Assembly: GCF_918731615.1 (NCBI RefSeq)
Contig: NZ_OU957226.1
Location: 992,001-1,056,000 of the forward strand
DNA: 64,000 nucleotides
Source of the DNA: Flavobacterium sp. CECT 9288
GTDB lineage: Bacteria > Bacteroidota > Bacteroidia > Flavobacteriales > Flavobacteriaceae
Reading direction: 5' to 3'
The position numbers and the translations under genes were made by a program. This document shows, in pieces, positions 45,027 to 54,817 of this stretch; the stretch's first letter is position 1, and each line of letters opens with the position of its first letter. The notes under the pieces are model-generated. The model searched no databases. It was given only the letters and a program-made list of their open reading frames with translations, and was not told the DNA's origin.

Positions 45027-45413
45027 TTATACAATCAGTTGTTTTAGTTCGTCAAGAGATATAGGCTTAACAATATAATTTGAAATTTCATTATATTTTT
45101 TTGCTTTTTCAATATCAGTGGGATCAATTGAACTGGTCATGATATAGATAGTAATTGTTTGTTTGATTGGAATTTTGATAAACTCATCCAGAAACTGCCA
45201 ACCATTCCAAATAGGCATATTTATATCTAATAAAATTAAATCAGGGAGTTTTCCATCCGTATTTATTATTGTTTTTAGTTTATCAAATGCTTCTTTGCCG
45301 TCTCTAAAAATCATGAAACTATTGCAAAAATCTGCAATTTCCATAATTCTTTTAGCACCAAAAACAAAGATTGGGTCGTTATCAATTATACAAGCAATAT
45401 CTATCTTAGGCAT
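45027..45413 (-). CDS. CheY-like response regulator
   Basis: 128 aa from the ATG at 45413 (MPKIDIACIIDNDPIFVFG). Acidic pocket IIDNDP, phospho-Asp in LILLDINMPIWNGW, Thr/Ser in MTSS and Lys in IVKPIS. Single-domain receiver with no output domain. Its start overlaps the stop of the PAS kinase by eight bases, so the kinase is its likely donor. Confidence 0.9.
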   Translation of the reverse strand: MPKIDIACIIDNDPIFVFGAKRIMEIADFCNSFMIFRDGKEAFDKLKTIINTDGKLPDLILLDINMPIWNGWQFLDEFIKIPIKQTITIYIMTSSIDPTDIEKAKKYNEISNYIVKPISLDELKQLIV

Positions 45414-48400
45414 TTTGAAAATATAATTTAAAAGTGGTTCCTTTATCAACTGCACTAGTTACTGTAATTTTACCGCCAATAGCTTCTATTTGGTTTTTTG
45501 TAATAAATAACCCAATCCCTCGAGCATCATCATTCATGTGAAAAGTTTTATACATTCCAAAAAGCTTATCTCCGTTTTGTTTTAAATCAATTCCTAGACC
45601 ATTATCTTCAATACTTAATACAATTTTGTCATCTTCTATAGTAGCATTTAACTTTATATAGGCCTTCCTTTTTTCTGATTTATATTTTATAGAATTCGAT
45701 AAAAAATTCAATAAAATACTTTCTACATAAGCAGGTATTCCTAAAATATATATATCTTTTTTTACTTCATTTAAGATCTCTACATCAGCATTTTTAGCTA
45801 GGATTTGTATATTATTGATACTGTTTTCAATTGCATTATTTAAATTTACTGGAGCAATATTTTCGGTTATGGTGGTATTCATAATTACCACTTCATTGAG
45901 GTGTCCTATAGTATCTTTTAAGTTTTTCGAAGCTAAATCTAGTAGTTGAATGATTTCATTATCGGCATATGCAGGGTTTTCATATAAAAGCAACTCCAAC
46001 ATCATGGCAATATTGCCGGAGTGAGATCTTAAGTTATGAGAAACTATATGTGCAAAATTTTTCAACCGTTCGTTTTGATCTTTTGTAACAAATAGTAATG
46101 ATTGAATTTCATTTTCAACCTTTTTAATGCTACTAATGTCTACAGCAATCATTAGATAACCAGTAATTTTATTATTCTTTTTTACAGCCGTAATTGTAAG
46201 TTGTACCGGAAATTGGGTTCCGTCTTTTTTTACATATGTCCATTCGCTTGTTTCAAATTTTCCTTTATCTAACACATGTGTAAAGACTTCAAAACCTTTG
46301 CATTTAATATTTTCTTCAATTAATATTTTTTCTTCTTGTGCTTCAATTTCTTCCTGTAAATGAATAGTTTCAGGAGTTTTTAAATGGATAACTTCCTCTT
46401 TCTTGTATCCTAAAAGATTTTCGGCACCAGTATTAAAGGTTGTTATTAGTCCATCAATATTAGTCTCAATAATAGCAACTTGAGTACTAGCATCTAGTAT
46501 CCCTTGAAGTTTTGATACAGCTTGTTCTAGTTTATTTTCAGCATTTTTTTGTGAAGAAATATCTATGATTTGAGATATAATATATAAGGGATTGTTTTCT
46601 GGATCTCTAACAATAGACGATGCTAATATTACATAAACAACTGTCCCATCTTTACAAATATACCTTTTTTCAAGGTGGTAAAAGTTAATTTTTCCTTCAA
46701 CAAGTTCTTTACGTAAAGCAATATCTTTTTCTAAATCATTTGGATGGGTAATATCTTGAAAGGTAAGTTGCATCAACTCATCATTAGTATACCCAGTGAT
46801 TTCACATAAGTTTTTATTTACTTTAATCCATTGCCCTTGTATGTTAAGTAACGCCATACCTATAGCTGCACTTTCAAAATTCCCCCTAAAAGCCTCTTCA
46901 CTTACTAAGAGTTGTTCTTGTATTTTTTTTCTTGGTGTTATGTCCTCAGTAAGCATAATCAGTCCACCAATTGTTTCTGAATCAGAGTACCATGGTTTTA
47001 CTTCCCATTTTAGCCATTGTATGGATCCATCTTGACGAACAAATTTTTCTTCTTCTTTTTTTTGTGCTATGCCAGTTAAACACTCTTGGTGTATTTTTTT
47101 CCAATTGTCTCCTATTTCGGGAAAAATTTCATAATGAGATTTACCTATTATTTCTTGTCCTTGCAACCCATAATCAGTATACCATTTCTCTGATGAAGCA
47201 ATGTATTTTAATTCCTTATCAAACATGGCAATGGCTGTAGGGGTCTGCTCTATAAATAATTTATTTCTTTCAAATGTTTTTTTAGATTCTGTAATGTCAG
47301 TATGAGTTCCATACATCATTATTGGCAACCCTTCCTCTGTCCAGCTGATTATTCTTCCGTGATCTAAAATCCAAACCCATTCCCCATTTTTATGTTTCAT
47401 TCTGCATTCACAATGGTAAAATTCTCTTTTCTTACCAAAACATTCCTCTAAGATTTTCTGAGAAATCAGCAAGTCTTCTGGATGAACCAAGTCTACCCAA
47501 TTTTGAATACTAATAGGTTGAAGTTCCACAAGTGAATAACCTAAAATTTCTGCCCATCTATTATTAAAAAGAACTTCATTAGTTTGAATATTCCATTCCC
47601 AAGTCCCCAAGTTAGTAGCCTCAAGAACACTTTGTAATTTCTCTTTTTCTTTAATTAATTCAATTTTTGCATTCTTTTCAATAGTTATATCTTGAAAAGT
47701 TCCATAGACTTTGGTACATCTACCTTTTATAAATACTGTTTGGCCAATAGTTCTAATCCAGCGGTGATTTCCTTTTGCAGTAATTATTTGTAAGCGATAA
47801 TCAAATGGTTCGTTATTTTTTATTGCATTAGAAATTGCTATGTTAATTATATCTCTATTATCACCTTCTTTATAAAAATTGATAGCCGTTTCTAGATTAG
47901 GAATATAGTTTTCACTAACTTCATGAATTTCTTTTGTGATTTTACTCCAATGAATTTGTTGAGCTAAAATATCAAATTCCCAGTAGCCAATTCTAGCTGC
48001 TGAATTACAATTTTCTAATAAAACTTCTTGCTCTTTTAAGTAGGTTATGTCAATATGTGCTCCTAATAATCGTTTTTCATTACCATTAGGATTTTGGATG
48101 ATTTTGCCATAACATTTCATCCATATTGTTGTACCGTTTTGATGAGTAAATCTGAAAATTTGTTCGTAAACAAAATCAACTGTACTTATATTTTTTCGAA
48201 TTACTTCTTGCAGTAATTTTGCATCTTCTTTGTTTACGATGTTTTTCCACGAATTGTAATGGCTTGGTAAGTCGTTGTAATTATAACCTAGTTTTGACCA
48301 AAACTTAGGATTCATATAACTATTTTCGGGGTTTTCTATATCCCAATACGAAAGGCCATCTAATGCAGTTTCTTGAATAAAATCAAATATGGAGTTGTCT

Positions 48401-48441
48401 TGTTTGATTAATTCGTACAATTCGGTTTTCAGATAACTCAT
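45406..48441 (-). CDS. Hybrid-free sensor kinase with six PAS domains
   Basis: 1011 aa, no transmembrane segment, so cytoplasmic. Six PAS/PAC units can be told apart by the recurring W-x-x-x-x-G and D-I-T motifs: about residues 15-135, 140-260, 268-390, 395-510, 520-640 and 650-775. The HisKA-like box is FAHIVSHNLRSHSGNIAMML; HATPase motifs are NFLSNSIKY, IEDNGLGID and ARGIGLFITKNQIEAIGG. No receiver domain is fused; the next gene supplies it. PAS repeats suggest redox, light or small-molecule sensing. -7 element TATTTTTG at 48473-48480. Confidence 0.9.
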   Translation of the reverse strand: MSYLKTELYELIKQDNSIFDFIQETALDGLSYWDIENPENSYMNPKFWSKLGYNYNDLPSHYNSWKNIVNKEDAKLLQEVIRKNISTVDFVYEQIFRFTHQNGTTIWMKCYGKIIQNPNGNEKRLLGAHIDITYLKEQEVLLENCNSAARIGYWEFDILAQQIHWSKITKEIHEVSENYIPNLETAINFYKEGDNRDIINIAISNAIKNNEPFDYRLQIITAKGNHRWIRTIGQTVFIKGRCTKVYGTFQDITIEKNAKIELIKEKEKLQSVLEATNLGTWEWNIQTNEVLFNNRWAEILGYSLVELQPISIQNWVDLVHPEDLLISQKILEECFGKKREFYHCECRMKHKNGEWVWILDHGRIISWTEEGLPIMMYGTHTDITESKKTFERNKLFIEQTPTAIAMFDKELKYIASSEKWYTDYGLQGQEIIGKSHYEIFPEIGDNWKKIHQECLTGIAQKKEEEKFVRQDGSIQWLKWEVKPWYSDSETIGGLIMLTEDITPRKKIQEQLLVSEEAFRGNFESAAIGMALLNIQGQWIKVNKNLCEITGYTNDELMQLTFQDITHPNDLEKDIALRKELVEGKINFYHLEKRYICKDGTVVYVILASSIVRDPENNPLYIISQIIDISSQKNAENKLEQAVSKLQGILDASTQVAIIETNIDGLITTFNTGAENLLGYKKEEVIHLKTPETIHLQEEIEAQEEKILIEENIKCKGFEVFTHVLDKGKFETSEWTYVKKDGTQFPVQLTITAVKKNNKITGYLMIAVDISSIKKVENEIQSLLFVTKDQNERLKNFAHIVSHNLRSHSGNIAMMLELLLYENPAYADNEIIQLLDLASKNLKDTIGHLNEVVIMNTTITENIAPVNLNNAIENSINNIQILAKNADVEILNEVKKDIYILGIPAYVESILLNFLSNSIKYKSEKRKAYIKLNATIEDDKIVLSIEDNGLGIDLKQNGDKLFGMYKTFHMNDDARGIGLFITKNQIEAIGGKITVTSAVDKGTTFKLYFQNA

Positions 48442-48575
48442 GGGTTACATAAAATTTAGAACCAAAAATAATTTATTTTTTTATTTACTACATGTTTAAA
48501 TGCTAAAATTTTGTTTTAATTACAAATTCATAACGAATAAAAATTATAATTGTTATGATCATTCATTAAAAATTA

Positions 48576-48612
48576 AAAAACCGTTGCAATTTTAACATTG
48601 CAACGGTTTTAA
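48576..48612 (-). terminator. Terminator after the fasciclin gene
   Basis: AAAACCGTTGCAA, loop TTTTAACA, TTGCAACGGTTTT: perfect 13-bp stem, T run on the minus strand. Confidence 0.85.
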
Positions 48613-48631
48613 ATCTGATTTGAATCAATAA

Positions 48632-49216
48632 TTATTTAGGCATAACCACTGAGTCAATAGCGTGAATTACACCATTAGATGCAGCTACATCAGCCAGAAC
48701 AACAGTAGATGTTGCACCATTAGCATCTGTCAAAATTACTTTCCCATCTTTTAAGCTCAATTCAATTTTTCCACCTTGAACAGTTGTAACGGTATATTTA
48801 CCATTATTTTTGTTGATTGCCTCAGTTACTGCTGCTGCATCAAACTTTCCAGAAACGACATGATATGTTAAAACTGCTTTTAATTTATCAAGACTTTCTG
48901 GTTTCAATAAACCATCTACTGTACCAGCTGGCAATTTATCAAATGCGGCATTGTTTGGTGCAAAAACCGTAAATGGTCCTTCGCTACTCAATGTTTCTAC
49001 TAATCCTGCCGCTTTTACAGCAGTTACTAATGTTGAAAAATCAGCGTTTCCTGCTGCAACACCTACAATGTTTGGTGTTTCTACAACTGCTGCAGAATCT
49101 ACAGCAACTGCAGTTGTGTCTGCATTTTCTGTTGATTCAGCTGTTTTCTTTTCTCCACATGAAGTTGCGATAACTCCTAAAAGTGCCATAGCACCAATTG
49201 TTTTTACTAATTTCAT
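48632..49216 (-). CDS. Fasciclin-domain lipoprotein
   Basis: 194 aa. Lipobox IATSC, then an acidic Ala/Thr/Asp-rich linker (residues 22-50), then one FAS1 domain (FSTLVTAVKAAGLVETLSSEGPFTVFAPNNAAFDKLP, here cut to GPFTVFAPNNAAFDKLP; H2 motif TYHVVSGKF; end GVIHAIDSVVMP). FAS1 domains mediate adhesion; probably surface or periplasmic. -7 element TATCTTTG at 49251-49258. Confidence 0.92.
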   Translation of the reverse strand: MKLVKTIGAMALLGVIATSCGEKKTAESTENADTTAVAVDSAAVVETPNIVGVAAGNADFSTLVTAVKAAGLVETLSSEGPFTVFAPNNAAFDKLPAGTVDGLLKPESLDKLKAVLTYHVVSGKFDAAAVTEAINKNNGKYTVTTVQGGKIELSLKDGKVILTDANGATSTVVLADVAASNGVIHAIDSVVMPK

Positions 49217-49409
49217 TTTAAATATTTTAGTTTAATTAAATTAAGATATTCAAAGATAGGTGTTCAATGTGTTTGTTTAACATATTTAACAAAAAATTAA
49301 ACAAAATTAAAAACAGATGGTTTTCAATAGTTTAGCCAATCAGTTTTAAATTTAAAGTAACACTTTTGAAATTGTAAAACACTTTTATTTTCTGTAATAA
49401 TAATTATAT

Positions 49410-50477
49410 TTATCTGATAACAGCATTTATTTTACTCCAAAGGGCATTGTCAAAACCAGAAACTGCAAAGTTAGGATTTGTTGGGTCTGAAGCATTTCCC
49501 ATTCTAACGATTACCATTTTCTTACTTGGAATAACATAAATTCTTTGATCGCTTGCTCCCATTGCTGCATACATATCAGCAGGTGCATTAGGTACAAGTG
49601 AACCTTGAAATACGGTTTGTTCACCAGGAATCATAGCACTCGTTTTACCGTTCAACCACCATAAGTAGCCGTAAGACGGATTTATATTTTGAGATGTATT
49701 TACACTTTCGTTAAAAAAAGATTCGTTTACAATTGTTTCATTATTCCATTTTCCTTTATTTAAAGCTAATAGTCCAAATCGCGCCATACTTTTTGTTGTA
49801 CTATGGTATATTGTGAAAATAGTTCCAAAATTCCAAAAGCCATCCATACCAATTTTATTTTTTAATTTTTCATTAAAATAAGTTTCAAATGGTTTATTGC
49901 TAGCTTTTGCAATCACATCAGTTAATTTCTGAAAAACATTACTATAAGCCCATCGAGTATTGGCATCAGCAATGTAAGTTATATTTGTTTTTATCATGAA
50001 TTGTTTACTGTCATCATTTCCTGAAGTCATGGTCAATAAATTACGAACTTGGATTAGATCTTCTTTAGGTAAAGGCATACTTGTCCATTCCGTACTCAGG
50101 TAGTTAGATACTTTGGTATTCAAGTTTACGAGTCCTTCTTGCACTGCTATACCTGTTGTAGTTGCTACAAGTGTTTTACCTGCACTATTCCATTCCCATG
50201 TATCTATTGCTGTATGACCATTAAAATATTCCTCCATTACTATTCTTCCGTTTACAAGAATTAGAAAAGATTTTGTGTTTTTTTGGATTAAAAAATCTTT
50301 TAATGCCTGTATTGCACTTTGATTCCAATTTAAACTAGCACTTGAAGTTGTTTCCCAGTTAGAACTTGTATTTGACGGAAAATACATTTCAGTTGAAGGA
50401 GTTGGATCAACTACTTCATTATTATTGCTACAGCTGCTTACTAGTACAATACATAGTATTAAAATAAAATTTTTCAT
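49410..50477 (-). CDS. Beta-lactamase-like serine hydrolase lipoprotein
   Basis: 355 aa, lipobox LVSSC. Class C/esterase-type penicillin-binding fold: SxxK is SAGK in WNSAGKTLVATT, YxN is YSN in RWAYSNVFQKL; the third motif is not clear. Probably an esterase or peptidase on the cell surface rather than an antibiotic resistance enzyme. An A16 tract lies 5 bases before the start codon, see findings. Confidence 0.85.
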   Translation of the reverse strand: MKNFILILCIVLVSSCSNNNEVVDPTPSTEMYFPSNTSSNWETTSSASLNWNQSAIQALKDFLIQKNTKSFLILVNGRIVMEEYFNGHTAIDTWEWNSAGKTLVATTTGIAVQEGLVNLNTKVSNYLSTEWTSMPLPKEDLIQVRNLLTMTSGNDDSKQFMIKTNITYIADANTRWAYSNVFQKLTDVIAKASNKPFETYFNEKLKNKIGMDGFWNFGTIFTIYHSTTKSMARFGLLALNKGKWNNETIVNESFFNESVNTSQNINPSYGYLWWLNGKTSAMIPGEQTVFQGSLVPNAPADMYAAMGASDQRIYVIPSKKMVIVRMGNASDPTNPNFAVSGFDNALWSKINAVIR

Positions 50478-50482
50478 AATAG

Positions 50483-50498
50483 TTTTTTTTTTTTTTTT
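50483..50498 (-). repeat. A16 homopolymer in the translation initiation region
   Basis: Sixteen T on the plus strand (A16 in the mRNA), from -6 to -21 of the serine-hydrolase ATG. A slippage-prone site that sits where ribosome binding occurs. Confidence 0.9.
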
Positions 50499-50631
50499 AT
50501 GACTTCATATTTTTAAAAAGGTTTAACTATTTAATATTTTACTGGTTTAAAATCTTGAAAAATTCTAATTTAGGTATGAAATAAGTGTATTTAATGTTAA
50601 TTTTAACAATTAAAATTTATAAACTAAAATA

Positions 50632-50664
50632 AAAAAACCGACTTACAAACGTAAATCGGTTTCT
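50632..50664 (-). terminator. Terminator after cysK
   Basis: On the minus strand: AAACCGA, TTAC-GTAA inner stem, TCGGTTT, then T run. One mismatch between inner and outer stems. Confidence 0.7.
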
Positions 50665-50674
50665 AGAATTTTAT

Positions 50675-51592
50675 TTAAACAAATAAGCCTTCAATACTTA
50701 AATAATGTTCACCTGTATCGTAACAAAAAGTTAGCACTTTTGCATTTTCAGGAATTTCAGGAAGTTTTTTATCCACAGCTGCAAGTGATGCCCCTGATGA
50801 TATTCCTATAAACATTCCTTCTTCTTTTGCGGCCCTTTGTGCGTATGTGAAAGCTTCGTCTTTGCTTACTTGAATTGTTCCGTCCAATAAATCAGTATGA
50901 AGGTTTTTAGGGATAAATCCAGCACCAATGCCTTGAATAGGGTGTGGAGCAGGAGTGCCACCACTTATTACGGGAGAAGCTTCTGGCTCAACTGCATAAA
51001 CTTTAAGATTTGGAAAATGTTGTTTTAGTATTTCTGCACAACCTGTAATATGTCCTCCCGTTCCTACGCCAGTAATTAAGTAATCCAAGCCTTCTGGGAA
51101 TGCTTTTATGATTTCTTGTGCAGTAGTTTTTTTATGAATTTCAATATTAGCGGGGTTTTCAAACTGAAGTGGAGACCATGCATTATCCGATTCAGCAACC
51201 AGTTCTAGTGCTTTTTCTAGTGCTCCTTTCATTCCTTTTTCTCGGGGTGTAAGAACAAATTCGGCACCATACAAACTCATGAGTCTGCGTCTTTCAATTG
51301 ACATCGATTCTGGCATTACCAATACTAATTTGTACCCTTTTACGGCTGCAACCATGGCAAGACCAATACCAGTATTACCTGATGTAGCTTCAATAATGGT
51401 TCCGCCTGCTTTGAGTAACCCTTTTTCTTCGGCATCTTCAATCATGGCGAGTGCAATTCTATCCTTTATGCTTGCACCAGGATTAGCGCGTTCTAGTTTA
51501 ATGTAAATATCATGGTTGTCACCAAACAAACGATTGATTTTTACATGTGGCGTATTGCCAATTGTTTCGAGTATATTGTTGAATTTTGTCAT
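50675..51592 (-). CDS. cysK: Cysteine synthase A
   Basis: 305 aa. PLP lysine in [49 protein letters not shown]-terminal [11 protein letters not shown]-acetylserine sulfhydrylase of the CysK type. The gene begins three bases after the cysE stop, so it is in an operon with the enzyme that makes its substrate. Second cysteine synthase of the window. Confidence 0.94.
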   Translation of the reverse strand: MTKFNNILETIGNTPHVKINRLFGDNHDIYIKLERANPGASIKDRIALAMIEDAEEKGLLKAGGTIIEATSGNTGIGLAMVAAVKGYKLVLVMPESMSIERRRLMSLYGAEFVLTPREKGMKGALEKALELVAESDNAWSPLQFENPANIEIHKKTTAQEIIKAFPEGLDYLITGVGTGGHITGCAEILKQHFPNLKVYAVEPEASPVISGGTPAPHPIQGIGAGFIPKNLHTDLLDGTIQVSKDEAFTYAQRAAKEEGMFIGISSGASLAAVDKKLPEIPENAKVLTFCYDTGEHYLSIEGLFV

Positions 51593-51595
51593 AAT

Positions 51596-52432
51596 TTATA
51601 TAGAGAAAAAATTAATATCCTTTGTTTCTAGTTGGTTTAAAACTGTGTTTTTATTAGACTGCATAACAAATGAATACGGATTTACGCTTTTTGTGATAAA
51701 CGTATTTCCGCCTATAATACTGTGATTACCAATTATTGTACTACCACCTAAAATGGTAGCATTAGCATAAATGATAACATGATCTTCAACAGTAGGGTGT
51801 CGTTTTTTTTCTTGCATACTTTTTTCTACTTGCAAAGCTCCTAGAGTTACACCTTGGTAAACACTCACATGTTTTCCTATCACTGTGGTTTCACCAATTA
51901 CAATTCCTGTTCCATGATCAATTATAAACGGAACTCCAATGGTAGCGTTCGGATGAATATCTACTCCGGTCTTACTGTGTGCATACTCCGTTAAAATTCT
52001 TGGAAGTAGGCAAGGTGTTCTTGTTGCAATGGCATTCGCTATACGATACACTTCAATTGCAAAAAAACCTGGGTAGGAATTAATGATTTCCTGAATGCAA
52101 TCAGCAGCTGGGTCTGTGTCAAGAATAGCTTGAGCATCTTGCTGCATGTTAGCGTATAAATGTGGTAAAGTAGTATAAAACGCTTCGGCATCATCAAGTA
52201 TCACCTCTGTTGGTTTGTTCTTTACAATTTCGGATAAAATACTAATAAAATCGGCTTTATTTTGGTTTAAAAGCACTTCTATTTGAATGGTCTCTAAAGC
52301 TTTTTCAGGGAATAAAATTTTGAATAAGTCATCAATCCAATTGACAATTTTAGAGGAATCAATGGCTCGAACCCAATTGTTGTTTTGGTTTTCGCTTAAA
52401 AGTGTAGAAAATCGTTTGTTTTCAGGTGTCAT
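51596..52432 (-). CDS. cysE: Serine O-acetyltransferase
   Basis: 278 aa from the ATG at 52432; a GTG at 52471 would coincide with the predicted transcription start (-7 TATCTTTG, 52478-52485). N-terminal helical domain, then left-handed beta-helix hexapeptides (TGVDIHPNATIGVPFIIDHGTG, cut to DIHPNATIG; VIGETTVIGKHVSVYQGVTLGA). Catalytic His is in DHGTGIVIG. The longer helical N-terminus is like EpsC/SatA-type enzymes. Makes O-acetylserine for cysK just downstream. Confidence 0.92.
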   Translation of the reverse strand: MTPENKRFSTLLSENQNNNWVRAIDSSKIVNWIDDLFKILFPEKALETIQIEVLLNQNKADFISILSEIVKNKPTEVILDDAEAFYTTLPHLYANMQQDAQAILDTDPAADCIQEIINSYPGFFAIEVYRIANAIATRTPCLLPRILTEYAHSKTGVDIHPNATIGVPFIIDHGTGIVIGETTVIGKHVSVYQGVTLGALQVEKSMQEKKRHPTVEDHVIIYANATILGGSTIIGNHSIIGGNTFITKSVNPYSFVMQSNKNTVLNQLETKDINFFSI

Positions 52433-52583
52433 TTTTATAAAATAAGTTCTAAATAATGTGGTCCTGCCCACGTTTTACAAAGATATGGGAGATTTGTTTA
52501 GAAAGTAGGGTACGTTTTGTAAATAATTGTTAATGTACAAAAAATATACAAATTAGCGTATTTCTGTAAGCATTAAAGTAAAA

Positions 52584-52620
52584 AAAATCCGATTGGCAAA
52601 CGAGCCAATCGGATTTTATG
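52584..52620. terminator. Terminator after lpd
   Basis: AAAATCCGATTGGC, loop AAACGA, GCCAATCGGATTTT: 14-bp perfect stem. Confidence 0.88.
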
Positions 52621-52638
52621 AATTCAAAGTTTGCTATC

Positions 52639-54027
52639 TTACAAGTGAATTACTTCGCCATAAGCATCAGCGACAGCTTCCATTACTGCCTCACTCATAG
52701 TTGGGTGTGGGTGAATGGCTTTTAATATTTCATGTCCAGTAGTTTCTAGTTTACGAGCTACAACTGCCTCAGCAATCATATCTGTAACGCCAGCACCTAT
52801 CATGTGACAACCTAACCATTCGCCGTATTTAGCATCAAAAATTACTTTTACAAAACCATCTGGTGTTCCAGAAGCTTTAGCTTTACCTGATGCTGAGAAT
52901 GGGAATTTACCAATTTTTAATTCGTATCCTTTTTCTTTAGCTTGTTTTTCAGTTAATCCAACAGATGCAATTTCTGGAGTAGCATAGGTACAACCTGGTA
53001 CGTTTCCGTAGTCAATTGGTTCTACATGAAGACCTGCAATTTTTTCTACACAGTTAATTCCTTCAGCAGATGCTACGTGTGCTAATGCTTGCCCTGGAGT
53101 AACATCACCAATGGCGTAATAACCTGGAATATTAGTAGCATTGAAAGCATCAACTAAAATTTTATCTCTATCAGTTGCAATTCCTACTTCTTCAAGTCCA
53201 ATGTTTTCAATGTTGGTTTTGATTCCAACAGCTGAAAGTAAAATGTCAGCTTCAAGAATTTCTTCTCCTTTAGCAGTTTTTACAAATGCTTTAACGCCTG
53301 CACCAGAAGTATCAATGCGTTCTACAGAAGAGTTAGTCATGATTTTAACCCCTGCTTTTTTCATAGAACGTTCCATTTGTTTAGAAATGTCTTCGTCTTC
53401 AACAGGTACAATGTTTGGCATAAATTCAACAATAGTTACCTCTGTTCCCATTGCGTTGTAAAAATGTGCAAACTCAACCCCAATTGCTCCAGAACCTACA
53501 ATGATCATCGATTTAGGTTGTGTTGGCAATGTCATGGCTTGTCTGTAACCAATTACTTTTACACCATCTTGTGGTAAGTTTGGTAATTCACGAGAACGAG
53601 CTCCAGTAGCTATAATAATATGATCTGCACTGTATTCTGTAACTTTATTGTCTTTGTCAGTAACATCAACTTTTTTGCCTGGTTTTAATTTTCCAAAACC
53701 ATCAATTACGTCAATTTTATTTTTCTTCATTAAGAATTGAACACCTTTGCTCATTCCATCTGCTACTGATCGGCTGCGTTGTACAACAGCTGGAAAGTCT
53801 TTATCAAATGAGGATACTGTTAATCCGTAATCCGAAGCATGTTTTAAATAATCAAAAACTTGAGCCGATTTAAGTAAGGCTTTTGTGGGGATACATCCCC
53901 AGTTCAAACATACACCACCTAAGTTTTCTTTTTCTATTACGGCTACTTTAAAGCCCAATTGAGATGCTCTAATTGCAGTAACATAACCACCAGGACCACT
54001 TCCTAAAACTATAATATCGTATTTCAT
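52639..54027 (-). CDS. lpd: Dihydrolipoyl dehydrogenase
   Basis: 462 aa E3 component of 2-oxoacid dehydrogenases and the glycine system. FAD-binding GSGPGGYVTAIRA, redox disulfide GGVCLNWGCIPTK, NAD-binding IIVGSGAIGVEF, FAD motif YAIGDVTPG, and active-site HPHPTMSEAVMEA with the His-Glu dyad. Monocistronic, -7 element TAATTTTG at 54115-54122. No E1 or E2 genes adjacent. Confidence 0.95.
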   Translation of the reverse strand: MKYDIIVLGSGPGGYVTAIRASQLGFKVAVIEKENLGGVCLNWGCIPTKALLKSAQVFDYLKHASDYGLTVSSFDKDFPAVVQRSRSVADGMSKGVQFLMKKNKIDVIDGFGKLKPGKKVDVTDKDNKVTEYSADHIIIATGARSRELPNLPQDGVKVIGYRQAMTLPTQPKSMIIVGSGAIGVEFAHFYNAMGTEVTIVEFMPNIVPVEDEDISKQMERSMKKAGVKIMTNSSVERIDTSGAGVKAFVKTAKGEEILEADILLSAVGIKTNIENIGLEEVGIATDRDKILVDAFNATNIPGYYAIGDVTPGQALAHVASAEGINCVEKIAGLHVEPIDYGNVPGCTYATPEIASVGLTEKQAKEKGYELKIGKFPFSASGKAKASGTPDGFVKVIFDAKYGEWLGCHMIGAGVTDMIAEAVVARKLETTGHEILKAIHPHPTMSEAVMEAVADAYGEVIHL

Positions 54028-54189
54028 TGTAAAGTTTTTTTTGTTTTTTTATTGATAAAAAGGCAGTAGCTAAATACTCACTTGAGCAAGTTGTTAATTA
54101 CATTCTTCGGTTAGCAAAATTAAGGATTTATTTTAAAAAAAATTAACCGTTTTATAAGTTTATTAGCAATGGTGTTTGCACCAGCTCAA

Positions 54190-54734
54190 TCATTTCATTT
54201 TTAAATAGACTTCAACATAATTTGTGGTCGAAAAATACTCATCTCTAAGCTTTTTTAAATGTTTGGTAACAATTGCTAGTTCGGGATAATTTGGATCGAG
54301 ACAGTCGTTGATTTCTTTATCCCTAACCGAAATAATGATATACCAAAACCCATTTCTAGAAGTATAATTGTCCTCAAAGATCGGATCATTCCTTTTGCTT
54401 CGCAAACTGGCATCAATGGCAATTGGGATTAGATTCAGTGTTTTAGTAACTCGTTCTCTTTCAAAAAAAGATATATAAAAAGTCTTGTTGTCTATAACAA
54501 TGGGAACATTTGAATCTACATTGCTGTGTTTTAAATTGTATTTGGTATTGATAAAGTTGTAAAATTCATCAGCCTTTTTTTTTTGTCTTCAAAAACAAAC
54601 CCGTAGCAATTTGGAAGGTCTTTTTTGAATTTTTTTGCTTGTACGATTTTATCACCCTCAATATTTGACGCAATTCGTAGTGGGATGCACGAATATAATA
54701 GTAGAATCAAGAAACAAAGTCCGAGTTTTTTCAT
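54190..54734 (-). pseudogene. Lipoprotein gene split by a frameshift at an A10 tract
   Basis: Reading frame 1 starts at 54734 (MKKLGLCFLILLLYSC, a lipobox) and runs to GFVFEDKKKRL; after the A10 tract (54575-54584) it soon meets a stop. A shift of -1 (or one extra A) continues as KADEFYNFINTKYNLKHSN... and reaches the stop at 54190 through FEDNYTSRNGFWYIIISV, giving about 181 aa. So it is one gene with a one-base disruption. No domain recognised. Could be a real pseudogene, a sequencing error, phase variation, or slippage on AAAAAAG. Confidence 0.85.
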
Positions 54735-54817
54735 TTGACTAAATTAGAATTAATCATGTTAATTTAAAAATCAAATGATAATATTAACAGTAACTAAAAT
54801 CTTGAATTGATTTGTTT

